64,000 nt of DNA from Siphonodentalium dalli (GCA_032622095.1 CP136063.1:89817980-89881979); one strand, 5' to 3'. Shown: positions 33,893-45,651, counted from the stretch's first letter. The notes: generated by a model from the letters alone, not told the origin. Program-made: numbers and translations.

Positions 33893-34689
33893 GTGATTAA
33901 TTTGGACTGTACATCTTAATAATATGTACATGATTAGTCATTCCGCTTTCTGATGTCATTACAAGCATTCAAATCTTATTTTTCAGACAGGAGGAGCTGC
34001 CTGACTGGATTGAGACATACACATTTTATTCAAGGCCTGATATCTGATAACCAATCATAGAATCATGTTTCCTGAGTGTTTCTTGCAGATAATGATTACA
34101 CTTGATACCAATATTATTAATTCTGTCCCAAGACTGGTTGAGGAAGGATTTCAAATGTTATTCGGTGTACATGTAACAAATACATGTAATCTAGATGTTA
34201 TCGGTATTCGTCCATGCATGACATAATGTGAGTTGGTGCTTTGTGACAGTCCTGGCTATATACATGTACCATATGTATACCAATGGACGGTATGCACTGA
34301 ATCCAGTACTGTGCAGCGAAGTGGAGGCTTTAATATATAACCAAATGATGACCAATGTCTTCATCAAAGGCAAAAATGACACTCCATTACTTCCTTGATG
34401 GAGACCGATCAGTGACGTCTACATTTTATCAGACTTAGTGGTGAAAATCTTGGCAAGTGAAGTTAGTGAATTCAATTCTACAACATACATGTACATGTAC
34501 CTGTATGTACCTGTATGAGTCTCAGAAAATGTGCACTATGGCATCCAGTGTATGCATGACCTTTGTTATATCGTACTTCATACTACATTGACCAGAATTT
34601 GGAGGTGTACCAGTTTCATATCTCTACACAAAGCACTGCAGTACCCATGGATCAGTCTCAAGCCTTGTTTCTGAGCTTGTCTGAAGGAT

Positions 34690-35075
34690 ATGAACTTTTA
34701 AAGATATATTATGCGCTTGTTCTGATGCGTGAAACTGATCAGTTAGTACCAAGGCGCTATGCCAACTGGAAGAAGGTAGCATTCTACTAACATAACCGAA
34801 CATCGAAAGCAAATCAACCGTATCACTCCATAGAAAACATTGTCTGAACTACGCTCAATTGTGAATATTTACTACTCGATTCGGGGCACATCTATCGCCG
34901 ATAATATAACGAAAACAAGTTCGCCTTTGATAGTTACTGCATTTAATTATGTATATGAATGATGGTGTGTGTTGTTAATTTGGATATAATATTTGTAAAA
35001 AGTACTACTTTGAACAATATTATTCTCCATTTATATTTTATCTCCCTATTGGAGTGTTTCACATCACTTTAAGTG
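34690..35075 (+). repeat. Dispersed repeat G, copy 2
   Basis: Second copy of 22300-22655, about 12 kb away and in the same orientation, with an insertion near 34790-34822. Confidence 0.75.
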
Positions 35076-35250
35076 ATAAATTAATGCAGCATGTCAATAT
35101 CATCAGATTCATGTACATACAGGCCTTAAAATCCATCACTGAATAAAAATAATCTGATGTTCCTTTATCTTTGTCAAGCTGCTGTATCACCAAGTAATCT
35201 GTACAAGGAGCTTAATGCGGCTTAGACATGTACCATACATGTACATTTAA

Positions 35251-35794
35251 AGACAGATAATCCGAGTTCACGCTCCTCAATTACCATGTCTTTGGCTTCA
35301 GGGGTTAAAATAATTTATTCGAGTTGAGGAACACACCCTTTAAAGTGCTGAGTTATAAAATATAATTTTTTGAAATCTCTTATTTTTCACCACCTTGAAT
35401 ATTTCCCGGCCTAGCAAATATTCAATGAGTCGATTGACATAATCTTGATACCAAGTTGTGATGAACAAAATGTTGATTTATAACACGTTTTGGAAAATGT
35501 TACACTAGAGTTGACAGTAGTTACAGTAATGCCCAAAGTAATTGACCACTTAACCACAGCAGAATTAAATGGCTTGTTGCCATTCATCGGAAAGCTCTTG
35601 GGGAAAGCTTTCCGATGAATGGCAACAAGTCATTTTTTCCGACTAAATCCTGAAAAATGACCCATAATTCAGCTGTGGTTAAGTCGTCGATTACTTTGGC
35701 CATCACTGTAGCATTATGTTTTGGTAATTAATTGATTAAGAAATGTTGTTCTTAGAATCTGATGATATAGAGACCATGGAGAGATTGTTTACCT
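35251..35794. mobile_element. TTAA MITE family D with nested E element
   Basis: TTAA (35247-35250) then AGACAGATAATCCGAG at the left, TTTACCT|TTAA at the right. It contains TCTTTGGCTTC and TTGATAACACG-like family words. A family E palindrome is inserted at 35524-35708. Confidence 0.7.
35524..35708. mobile_element. Palindromic MITE E nested in D
   Basis: TA|CAGTAATGCCC...CATCACTG|TA. The flanks read GTAGTTA and TAGCATTATG. The empty version GTGGTTAGCATTATT is present in the D copy at 41266, so the TA was duplicated on insertion. Confidence 0.85.
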
Positions 35795-36279
35795 TTAATT
35801 GTCCATGTTGACTTTAAAGCATACTAGTAACATATGTTATGTTTATTTTATGTATCCCTGCATAAAATGGGGTGATAAATTTATATTATACTCACATCTG
35901 GTCTTTCGATATTTTGTGAGTAACTTATTTGAAAGAATGGCATTGCATGCTAGCAATTCTGATAAACATCACTGTTAAAATGACATTACCAACCAGTGTT
36001 GAATAAGTCCAATAAGATGCCAAAGGAACCAAATTGACGCTTTTTATAAGAACATAGAGGGCAGCCTTTCCCATGAAAGCGTGATGATTTCAAACCCGCA
36101 TATACTTAAAGTAATTGACCATCTCTAACGTGGTGTTACCCCAGTAATGTTGCGGTATTACACTGCAGTAATTTCCAACACCATGGTAAGGTTGTCACTT
36201 GAACACAAAACAGTTGCACCATGATGGATGCGGTATGCAATTAAAATGCAGTGATTCTCCTTATATCTTTGGAACTTAA

Positions 36280-36495
36280 AGGAATGGATGGCCTTCGTTA
36301 TAGGTTATAATTTATAAATAACATTTACAAAAAGTTTCCCAAGAATATACTAATAGTATAGGATAATGTTCATATGAATGCGTTATTATCCACAAAACAC
36401 ACTTTGTGTGAGTCAATCGTTTGTTTATATACAGCAGTAAATAGTGAGCGATAAGCAAAACACTCAACACCGTTGCGATTGTTTAATTGAGCGAT
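36280..36495 (+). mobile_element. TTAA MITE, left half (family F-like)
   Basis: After TTAA at 36276-36279 comes AGGAATGGATGGCCTTCG, then TTATAGGTTATAATTTA, then CACACTTTGTGTGAG. It matches 6090-6330 and supplies the sequence missing there. The right end is lost. Confidence 0.6.
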
Positions 36496-36581
36496 TCATG
36501 GTGACCCATTCAACACTTCAAAATCTTGAGAGGTTATAGAAGAGTAGCCGGACAGGACTCGATTCAAAACAGTTTCAACTG

Positions 36582-36793
36582 CAGTAATACTCTAAGTAAT
36601 CAACTCCTTAACCACAGCAGAATTATGGGTAACTTTTCAGGATTTAGTCGGAAATATGGCTTGTTGCCATTCATCGGAAAGCTCTCAGATAGCTTCCGAT
36701 GAATGGCAACAAGCCATATTTCCGACTAAATCCTGAAAAGTTACCCATAATTCTACTGTGTTTAAGGAGTCGATTATACTCGGGGCATTACTG
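36582..36793. mobile_element. Palindromic MITE E
   Basis: CAGTAAT...GCATTACTG|TA with long near-perfect arms (TTCAGGATTTAGTCGGAAAT, CATTCATCGGAAGCT) around a CTCAGATAG loop. The left TA is mutated to TG. Confidence 0.82.
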
Positions 36794-37337
36794 TATTCGA
36801 TATCTCAAGCTGTTGCATACCGAAAAGACTTGGGCTAGTACCTGAACAGTAAACCTGCAATCTGCATGATTCATGAAACAGCTTTTGAAACCATGCTGTA
36901 TATACTCAGAATTACACAATTTTGTTTATGGGTTTGTTGATATGACACGAGTGCTAGCGCACAATGACGGAATGAACAGCACACCCTAGAGTTCTATCTG
37001 TCCTCAATGGCACATGTGCCGTATCAACACATTCATTAATACAAGTGTCTTTCTGTGTTTATTACACATCACCCGTCCTAGAATATGTGCATTTAAAAAT
37101 ACAGGGTTACGATGTTTATTAAGGCACACACAGTGCTTGTTTTGTCATGTGTGATGATTTTTTTTCCTATCGTTTGAACTGGATACTCAAATAACAGAAA
37201 TTGTTATATATTTTTTTTGCAACCGACAGATTTGAGGTAACTCTTTTTATAAATATATTGAAAATCATGTGTCGGGATGTAATTATTAGCAATCAATATA
37301 TTTTTTGTTGCGTATATAGGTTTATACAATTTTAAGA

Positions 37338-37409
37338 GGCAGAACTTGCAATTTTAGGAACCCATAACTGTAAGGCAGAACTTGCAATTTTAGGAACCCA
37401 TAACTGTAA
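37338..37409 (+). repeat. 36-bp perfect tandem duplication
   Basis: Two identical 36-bp units beginning GGCAGAACTTGCAATTTTAG and ending ATAACTGTAA. Confidence 0.95.
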
Positions 37410-37442
37410 CGAGAAATTGTTGATTGTATATTTAAAGTTTAA

Positions 37443-37914
37443 AGGGTATGCTGTGAAAATATTTTCACCGGTCAAAAACCGCCACAAACAGAAAGAATAT
37501 TAAAATGCAGACAGACTTTGTCCGTATACAAATAAGAAATATCGCATAAACAGTATGTTATTGTCATATGTTTGACCATTCTTATGTAAACAAAAGCATA
37601 AAAAGGTGCTTTCCTGGTGTTTGTTTATATTATGATGGTAAACATAAAGAGCGTTCATTGTTGCTGAATTTTGATATGGAACGAATAAAGAGCATTTATA
37701 TCATTTGTGTGTGATTAGCCAGTAACACTGTGCTGCCTTCTGTAACACAATCAGGCTCATGCTTAGGTAAAATATAGTAGGTCTTTATGATAGCATGCTG
37801 TTTACGCGATGGTCATGGTATATATGAACAAAACTGTATGCGTTTTAATGTTTTTCTGTTTACGGTGATTGAAACAAATATGAATATTTTGGACAATTAA
37901 GGCCTCCCGTGCCT
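37443..37914. mobile_element. TTAA MITE family F2, diverged
   Basis: GGTATGCTGTGAAAATATTTTC, CCGCCACAAACAG and GTAAACATAAAGAGCG words match 56878-57395. It ends CCGTGCCT|TTAA at 37915-37918. Confidence 0.65.
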
Positions 37915-37949
37915 TTAAGCCCCCTTATTGTCTCTATTATACATTGAAC

Positions 37950-38578
37950 AATGATATTTACAAAGAAGTTTTTATATTCAGAATAAATGTCAATTGTATA
38001 TTTTAAAACACAATTGAAATTATATATTAATTTAAAATTAAATGTTTTTCTTAATTAAGAATTGTTTTCTAATATATCTTTCCTAATTGGGGAAAATATT
38101 CCTAGTTAAGAAAACTTGTTTTCCTTACTTAGATTTATTTTCCTGCTTGAGAAAATCTCATTCTAGAAAAAATTGGCATCACTTAAGAAAAAATATCTTG
38201 ACGATATTTCTAACTATAGAAAATATAATTTCTTGTTCTAGATTAATTGTATAGCTTTCTTAAATTTCTAGCTATTCTCCCAAGATAATCGCAGTATCTT
38301 AAACTTATCTTATTTCAAGAAAAATAAACTTATGTGAGAAAAACAATCTTTCCTAAATTAAGAAAAAAAATTTATACTAAGATTTTTTTACTAGGATTTT
38401 CTTACTAAGATTACTGTGTTTTCTTAAAGAGATTTTCTCAGACAAGAAATTTCCCCCACCCTTTCATTTCTTGACCTAGAAAATATATTTGTTTCTTATT
38501 TTTCTAGCTATTCTCCCAAGATAATATCTCATTTCAAGATTTTTTTTTTCCTGAATTGAGAAAATATTTTTGGCAGTG
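37950..38578 (-). repeat. AAGAAA/TTTCTT-rich repeat ending TTTTTGGCAGTG
   Basis: Low-complexity word repeats built on TTTCTT, CTAAGA and AAGAAAAT. The outer end TATTTTTGGCAGTG mirrors the start of 24594. Confidence 0.55.
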
Positions 38579-40104
38579 CAGTCATAAATTCTTTAATGGA
38601 TGCCGAAATGAATAAATCCTGTCTGATATCTGTTACTGTTTTTCACGAGTTATAATTCATTTCGAAATGTGGATTTGAGTCCGTCGATTTTATACTTGAT
38701 TTGTTTTCGTCATTTCAGGGTCATCCAAAATAAAAATAAAATGTGGAGAATTTGAAGCTCTTTTAGGCCGATTGTGATACACTAGTGTTTAATGTCCCAT
38801 TAACAATCCGATATGGTGCCCTCGTGCCATGAATACAAGGCATTGGAAAATAAAATTAAGACAGACAATACCGGTTCGTTGAGATTCCACGGATAGGTTC
38901 AGAGCGAGCTCATGTGATAACATTCAATCTGATTCAATTGGGATTTCCATGCAAATATCCATTACAGCGCCAAAAAAGTAATGCAGGTACAGCGTTGAAA
39001 GTAAAAAGAGTGACACCCCGCCCCATTTTTCACCCATGGCGGAATTTACATAACAATATATGTTTCTCAAACCAAAGGTTGAACAAGTTCCTAACTGTCA
39101 CAATTTTAGCTTGTACACGCCTGAATTATAACATTTTGGACCATAATCCATGATTGGGGGAGGGGCTGGTTCTCTTTAAAAACACTTCTTCGAATATTTC
39201 CGTTATTTCGTCAACAACTCTTCTTCAAATATCTCCGTTATTTCGTCAAAAACACTTCTTCTCATACAAATTGCCCTTCATATTAAATATGAAGCTAACA
39301 TGCAGGATTAGCAAAACATGTCTTCATTTAGTGGACAATCCCGAGCTCGCGTGCCACGCGTGGTTGGATTGTCCATTTATTAATGACCATTTTAGGTACC
39401 GATTGTCCATTTATAAGTGGACAATCCTTGAAGAATTACCTGGTTCATAACTATATGAATAGCATAAATTGCTGAATATTAGACTAATCACTCGTAGCAA
39501 ACAGGCACGACAGACATGACTGTTAACTACAATATTTATAAGTCAGGAGCGGCTATGTGGCTTCGCGGGTGGGGAGTCAGGACTGAGGGTGCTGCATTGC
39601 CCTACCCCACCTGTCGAGGAAATATGCAATGGACAGTCCGGTAGCTTCCGGGATAATATAGCCCCACATGTTGGGGATAATATATAGCCCCTGCGTTGGG
39701 GAAATCCTGGGGCCATCACTGGTATAAAAATCAAGAGAAGACTGACAATGATTTAAACAGAAAGTCCAACATTTGGGTTTATCCCGCGAACAATTATTTT
39801 AAGCGGCCTGACGACTTATTTCAGTCAACGGCTCTCTGCACGTTCAGATGTTGGCTCTCTGTGGTCAAACATATCCGCAATGTTTGGGTTGTCAGCGGAC
39901 ACATATTACATGGTCTGTATGATCCATGTAAAGCGACAAATACACGACATTTACAGAGATTACATGCATGTGTGTATCCACCCTTATCGGGAATTCCAAT
40001 GTGACAGTAATGTTTACATAACAACGGTTTTATATGTGAATTCGCAAAAATTGGAGAGTTATTAATAATAAAAATATGAGCAAGTCAATCTATCTGTTCA
40101 TGTA
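38579..40104. other. Intronic, minor repeats, no gene seen
   Basis: It contains a pair of TCTTCNAATAT(T/C)TCCGTTATTTCG units (39186-39256), and a GTGGACAATCC/GGATTGTCC inverted set (39331-39428). A GC-rich stretch with GGGGATAATATA words lies at 39545-39715. The open frames here (up to about 100 residues) show no motif. Confidence 0.5.
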
Positions 40105-40318
40105 CAGTAATGCCCTAAATAATCGACGCCTTAACCGCAGCAGAATTAAGGGTAATTGTTTCAAGATTTAGTCGGAAATATGGCTTGTTGCCATTCATCG
40201 GAAAGCTCTCGGGGGAGAGCTTCCTGATGAATGGCAACAAGCCATGTTTCCGACTAAATCCTGAAAAATAACCCATAATTCGGCTGTGGTTAAGAATAGA
40301 TTATTTGAGGCATTACTG
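40105..40318. mobile_element. Palindromic MITE E
   Basis: TA|CAGTAATGCCC...GGCATTACTG|TA, with arms meeting at CTCTCGGGGGAGAGC. It lies about 115 bp downstream of the donor of cadherin exon 5. Confidence 0.85.
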
Positions 40319-40435
40319 TATTTGTTGATGATGCTTGTTTTGGAGATTTTCATAAAATTCATGTCATTTCGCATGAACCCACATCGAATGCATTGAGCCC
40401 ATGTAAACATGGTTGTGGCTTCACACGTAACTCAC

Positions 40436-40561
40436 CAGTCAGCTTTATACACAGATCGTAGTTGGTAATACCGTTCCATTGGTCAGAAACAGCCAATCGG
40501 AAGTCATACTGTGTAACCTCGAGAAGTTTGTAGTCCATAGTGGCTTTCAAATTTCGACCAG
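40436..40561 (-). CDS. Cadherin-like gene, exon 5 of those seen
   Basis: This is a 126-nt exon. The acceptor is TTTTTGTTACAG before 40561 and the donor GTGAGT follows 40436. Both ends are phase 1, so the exon is symmetric and could be skipped without a frameshift. The protein reads AGRNLKATMDYKLLEV, then YDFRLAVSDQW, then LCIKLTG. These are the L-D-Y/F-E-like, Y-x-F-x-V-x-D and final-strand segments of a cadherin repeat. The usual DxNDNxP linker is missing. A TTAA-flanked element begins at 40592, leaving only about 24 nt of other sequence upstream of the acceptor AG, so the branch point may lie in transposon DNA. Confidence 0.8.
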
Positions 40562-40591
40562 CTGTAACAAAAACAAGTGCTGTTACATTAA

Positions 40592-41389
40592 AGGTACTTA
40601 CTCCGATTAACCCTTTACCCAACAGAAGGGCCCTGTGCCAATGCATTCTCTTATATATGCGAGTCGACCATAGGTCGCCTCGCATATATAAGAGAATGCA
40701 TTGGCTTAACACATTAAAAATTATAAAATTGTTAAAGAATGTAAGAAAAAATGGTAAAAAGTGTTAAAAAAAGATTTTTTTTAGGCCAATGCATTCTCTT
40801 ATATATGCGAGGCGACCTATGGTCGACTCGCATATATAAGAGAATGCATTGGCACATGGCATAACTGTAACCATCACAATGTGGTCAAGGAGCCGGTTCC
40901 AATGATATCCATATTTGTATGGTTCTATTGAGACAGACCGAAGATATTTTAGGCTGTTGAAGCTTTATTTGGCCGGTTTTGGCCGGTTTGTTGGGTAAAG
41001 GGTTAAGCGCCCCTCAATTACTATTTATTTGGCTTCGAGGGTAAAAACAATATTTGATTCCAGTCGAGGAAACCACCCATCCAAGCTCACAGTGATCAGA
41101 TATCGAATTTTTAAATCTAATATTTTTCACAACCTGGAATGAAGATGGATAACTCTAAAATCAAGTGGCTTTTTTGTGTCAGATATTTGACAAACCGGCA
41201 AAATTTCGTTGAACAAAACGTTGATAAATAACAGGTTTTGGGCAAGTTTATACTAAAGTTGACTGTGGTTAGCATTATTTTGGGCAATTAATCGATTCTG
41301 ATAACTGAAGCGGCATTTCAAAAAGTTTGTTGTTGTTGATATTGTTGGAATCTGATGATATGGGGACCATCGAATCGGATTGAGTACCT
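40592..41389. mobile_element. TTAA MITE family D with nested TTAA element
   Basis: TTAA|AGGTACTTACTC at the left and TGAGTACCT|TTAA at the right. A second TTAA element is inserted at 40611-41002. The outer element contains GGCTTCGAGGGTAAAAAC and GATCAGATATCGA as in 62548-62963. Confidence 0.85.
40611..41002. mobile_element. TTAA|CCCTTTACCC element with twin palindromes
   Basis: The ends CCCTTTACCCAACA and TGTTGGGTAAAGGG are flanked by TTAA on both sides (40607-40610, 41003-41006). It carries two 69-bp near-perfect palindromes (40637-40705 and 40785-40853) in inverted order. The CCC ends and TTAA duplication fit a piggyBac-type non-autonomous element. No coding capacity. Confidence 0.85.
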
Positions 41390-41794
41390 TTAACCGCCTG
41401 CTGACGTCGGGGGACAACATTAACTCTATCTATACTAACGCATCATTGGAGAGTAGATCCCACAAGAAATGTTCAGATAATAAGTTCAACGCATGTTGAA
41501 CTTTTCCCTCAATAAATAGGGCTCTTTCTGCACTTTAATTATCTATCGTCTGCTTGTATCACCTTGACATCGCTCCAAATCAATAATAGACCATTCCGAT
41601 GTACACTTTTCAACTGACTGGGGAAGCAATTTAGTTTAGAAAGGGTTAAAATTGGCACAAACAGTCTTGTCTGTAGTCTTTTACTCTGTACGACTTGCTG
41701 TGGCCAACAAAATTAAATCGCGTACAATAAACCTTAAAATAATTTAAAATGTCATTTTTGTTGCCAAAATAATTCTTACTGTCCTTCAAATTAT

Positions 41795-42250
41795 GACCAG
41801 TGCCAAACCTTGAAATAGTGTCTGACATTTGCAGAATGAGGTTCCCAGAGCAGCCCAGAGGGTGAAATTAGTCACAATATATACCATATGCACGGCGGGC
41901 TTGCGTCACCAACTTCCCCATTCTGGGGACATCATTCTGCTGAGGCCTCAACTGCTATGGGATACCTGGGATCAGATTGAAGTTTCCCATTTGAAGTTGG
42001 TGATGTTCACTCTCTAGTCTTATCGACTATGCATTTTTATAGCTTCTGTCGATTATGGTATATAAAACAGAAGGGAAACAGTAACTAAAATAATGTTAAC
42101 TTGAGACTATACACACTTCCCAGAAGATGAGTCCAAAGCAGAATGTTGTCTACAGAGGGTGAATTTAGTAATGTTAGCATCACCAACTTCACCCTCTGTG
42201 GACCTCATTCTGCAAATATCAGACACAATATTTCAAAGCTTGACCAGTAC
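41795..42250. repeat. Foldback element H
   Basis: GACCAGTGCCAAACCTTGAA at the left is mirrored by CTTTGAAATATTG/GACCAGTAC at the right. Inside are TTTGCAGAATGAGGT and ACCTCATTCTGCAAAT. No clear target duplication was found. Confidence 0.65.
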
Positions 42251-42935
42251 AAACCAGTTTGCGTGAACCAAGACTAGTAGATAATCCGGAACGAGCAGCA
42301 GGGAATTCCCAATCTCTACCAGAGCGCACCAGTCATATTTCCTTTCTGGCTCTGTCACCAGATGGGTGTATACTGGACTGTGGTTTTCTATATTTAGCGA
42401 GGGTTTTTCCCCAGACAAAATGGCAAAAAAGTCAAATTTCCTATGTGATTTGAGAACAATTCCCGCATCCGGAAAATATTAATTAATTGTTGTCAGTTTT
42501 TACCCGAACTCTTGAAGTAATACAAAATACAACTTCGAAAACAATGTTCGCGCACTGCTTTCTTTCTCTTAATCGTTCTAATCATCAAAATTATGTAGTG
42601 CCATAAACGTTGCAGAGCGAACGCAGCTCTAGATTTTCTTACTATGGTCGTATCGCAATAAAGTTGCAATTTATATTTTATTAAAAAAAACACGTATTTT
42701 CAGCGCTATGTATCGACACATTTGTTTTTCGCTTAATATTCATTGATGAGTAGTTCCTTAGGAAATGTTCAGATAATAAGATCATCAAACGACCGTTTCC
42801 CACCAAAGAATTCATATGAATTAATTTGCACTGTCTTCGACTGCTGTAGTCTGTATATAAATAGGAACACCCCTCCAGATGATTAATAGAACATTCCGAT
42901 GTATACTTTCATAACTGGATGGGAGAATCCATTTA
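42251..42935. other. Intronic, no gene seen
   Basis: No ORF with recognisable features. TTCAGATAATAAG and GAACATTCCGATGTATAC words echo 41472, 41590 and 46498, suggesting an old interspersed repeat. Confidence 0.45.
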
Positions 42936-43080
42936 CAGTAATGCCGTAAATAATCGACCCCAGCAGAATTATGGGTAATTTTTTTTCAGGATTTAGTCGG
43001 AAATATGGCTTGTTGCCATTCACCGGCAATTGCCCATAAATTCTGCTCTGGTTAAGGAGTCGATTATTTAGGGCATTCTG
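42936..43080. mobile_element. Palindromic MITE E, internally deleted
   Basis: TA|CAGTAATGCCG...GGGCATTCTG|TA. The loop side of both arms is shortened to CACCGGCAATTGCCC. Confidence 0.8.
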
Positions 43081-43148
43081 TACATGCAATATAGAAAGGA
43101 TAAAGAAGTCGCGATCGAATTAGTTGTGCAGTATGATTCTGTACTCAC

Positions 43149-43292
43149 CGCTATTCCACACGACAGGTGAGCCGCCTGATATGTCCGAGAAGCTGAGGAC
43201 CGGGGTATCGCCTTCTGCATCCACCACGGTAAGCTGCATCACAACATTACCCGTCTTGATCAACCTCACATCCACCGATGTACAATATGTAA
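43149..43292 (-). CDS. Cadherin-like gene, exon 4 of those seen
   Basis: This is a 144-nt exon. The acceptor is CTGTGCAG before 43292 and the donor GTGAGT follows 43149. The leading two bases complete a Val codon, and it ends in phase 1. The protein contains VDVRLIKTGNVVMQLTVVDA, then EGDTPVLSFSDISGG. This fits the N-terminal half of a cadherin repeat, with an acidic D-x-E-G-D stretch where A-x-D-x-D normally lies. With exon 5 it makes one repeat split by a phase-1 intron, a layout repeated by exons 6 and 7. A palindromic MITE ends at 43080, about 70 bp away. Confidence 0.8.
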
Positions 43293-44574
43293 CTGCACAG
43301 ACAGAAAGTAACCATATTATTGCTTATAGCTATATACGCGAATTAAATGCCAAATCTAATATATTTTAAATGTCTTCCCTATATATATAGGCTGTTTTTC
43401 CGATATGTGGATACATAAACTGTATTAAAATCACTTATATATATATATACATGTATAGGTCTAACTACAAATTCAGGCCGCGATTGTTTTTGTCTCTTTG
43501 TTTTATTTTTAATTTGTTGATCAGTGAGGTGGGGGAACAGTTAAAATTTTAATTTGATTGGCCTCAAGATTTCAAATTCAAATAATTTATTCTCAAACCA
43601 AATATATATGGTAATAGAGACACAATATATCAACATGCCCCCCCCCCCCCCCATAATTTTATTTTCATATAAAATATTCATGTATAATTATGCATTTTCA
43701 TTAAACCGAAGTAACTATATTCACATGGGGTGAGCGATGCCGATAGCTATTAGTTCGCATGCGCCGGCATACATATAATACGTCTATTTTATATAGACGT
43801 GAGTGTTCGGGGTAATTTCCATTAATAGTTCAAAATTGTATCAATGTAGCTAGATAGTGTCGGTCTAGTGTGACCAAACTGTATGAATATACATCCACAC
43901 ACATTTGATTGTATAAGGATTGCGTTAGTTCTTGAGAAAAACAAACTCACTTATACATGTATCTACCTTTTACATAGTGACGACCACCTCCCCCAGACAC
44001 CATCCCATCAATAATCCAATAAATTCATTTGACACAGTTCGCAGCCGATGGGAGAGTTGTTCTCAGTGCACGTGCTAAGCGTTCAAAAAAACTCAGGCAA
44101 CACTTTGATTGGCCTCAAGATTTCCAAGTGTTGAAACAATATTCCATAAATAATCACTGAACATATTTCGTTTATAACAATGAGGCTGTTTTTGCCGATA
44201 TTTGGATACATAAACTGTATGAAAATCGCTTATTTTGGCATAATTACTTGCTATTCCGCTATAAACACACCAGCGGACTATCCCACGTAACTTTATGGTA
44301 TTGCCTTTATTCATGTTATTTGTTTGTCAAGAATTTACGTGGATATTGGTATTTCATGATTTCCTTCCCAGTTGACCGTAAACATGGCACAGTATACTGA
44401 TTATAGCAAGACACCTTATAGAAGTTACGGGTACGTGTATACGTCTGAACCAGTCTGGGTGAACGTCGACTCTATATTTGAAATATAGAGTCTGGAGCTA
44501 ATGTCGTCAAAACCATTTCTATTCAGCGAAGAGCTTCCCCAAAATGACGTCACGGATTTAAAAAAAATACATCG
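43293..44574. other. Intronic, one dispersed pair, no gene seen
   Basis: GATTGGCCTCAAGATTTC occurs at 43556 and 44106, and TGGATACATAAACTGTAT at 43408 and 44204. An ancient duplication is likely. A poly(C) run lies at 43639-43652. Confidence 0.55.
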
Positions 44575-44625
44575 ATGATTGACAGATGTCCCTCCACGTG
44601 TTTTGTGTTGTGCTTCGCAATAACA

Positions 44626-44927
44626 ATGGCCGACTCATCAACCCATAGAAGGCCTGTGTCGCGACACAAACTTGCAGAAGATAATATTTGTCGTGTGTGC
44701 GACTATTCTTTTTCGGGAGATGAACTCGCCGCATCAACGGGAAAGCTGCATCCGAGAGCAAAAAATAAGGTCGTCATAAAAAATGATGCTGCTTTAGAAC
44801 TATTTAAAAGCATAAAATTAAGTCATTTCCTCGGTGTTTAACTTTCACTTTCAGATGACTTTTTTACGACAAATAATTTGATTTGCAAACCATGTTACAA
44901 TAAAGTAAATCAAATACACGGACATGA
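44626..44927 (+). pseudogene. CxxC-motif gene fragment with in-frame stop
   Basis: An ATG in good context (AACAATGG) at 44626 opens a frame starting MADSSTHRRPVSRHKL. It contains NICRVCDYSF and, near the end, NLICKPCYNKV, two CxxC pairs spaced like a zinc-binding N-terminal domain found in many uncharacterised invertebrate proteins. The frame has a TAA at 44839-44841 between Gly-Val and Leu-Ser, then continues open in the same frame through the second CxxC to a consensus donor (GTGAGT after 44927). A single changed codon would explain the stop. The simplest reading is the first exon of a decayed gene or captured gene copy, opposite in strand to the cadherin gene and inside its intron. Retained-intron or assembly-error explanations are possible. 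I do not know its function. Confidence 0.5.
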
Positions 44928-45309
44928 GTGAGTTCTATTTATATGTATGGGAGGCCAAGTTGGTACCATACGCAGGCCTATCTGTCAGGTCCAGCACATC
45001 CTTCAAATTAATCGGAATCGTACCGAATTTCGATCGGAGAAATACCGACGAAATTCCGCTCTGTTACTATATTTAGAGGTGACATTATGGGAGTCTCCGC
45101 CCACTAAACACTTGTTTTCATTGGACGGAAAATAATTTACGCAATCAATCAGATTACGGAATCCCGAGGACTTGGAAATGAGATAGCGATGTTATCCGTC
45201 AGACCTAATATTCAATGTTGTAATGAATATTTAGGTATGAGTTTACTCAGACTGCGTCTGAACGTGTCTCACATTTTAACACATCGTGTAGCATTACTGA
45301 TTTACACAC

Positions 45310-45489
45310 CTGAGCTGTCCGGAATTTCTGTTACAGTCGGTGTTAAATTATCGAGAACATTGACTGTGAAGATTTCGTTGACCGCCCTGGGCATGTAAGC
45401 ATCTTTACATGACACCCTCATTGTGTAGGTACGAAATCCATTCTCGTAACTCATGGCACCAGCTGTCGAATCGTACAACACTTCAAATG
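45310..45489 (-). CDS. Cadherin-like gene, exon 3 of those seen
   Basis: This is a 180-nt exon. The acceptor is a run of pyrimidines then GCAG before 45489, and the donor is GTGTGT after 45310. Two leading bases complete a Thr codon begun in exon 2, and the exon ends in phase 1 in a Ser-Gly pair. The protein reads FEVLYDS, then YTMRVSCKDA, then EIFTVNVLDNLTPTV. It is the C-terminal half of a cadherin repeat with a degenerate linker: LDNLTP stands where DxNDNxP is usual. Loss of the linker acids suggests weak calcium binding at this junction. Its neighbours are a CxxC gene relic about 380 bp to the left and an AGGCCCA-ended TTAA element at 45652. Confidence 0.8.
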
Positions 45490-45651
45490 CTGCAAAAAAA
45501 AAAACCCACGAATTAACAACAAGGTTCCGACTGCCATTTGCCTAATTTACCAAATGAATACACAATTCACAGTTGGCAAAAAATATTCTCATTTGGCGTA
45601 AGATTTGGCAAGTAAGTTCTTAATTCCATAAAAAAGTAGACATTTTGTTAA

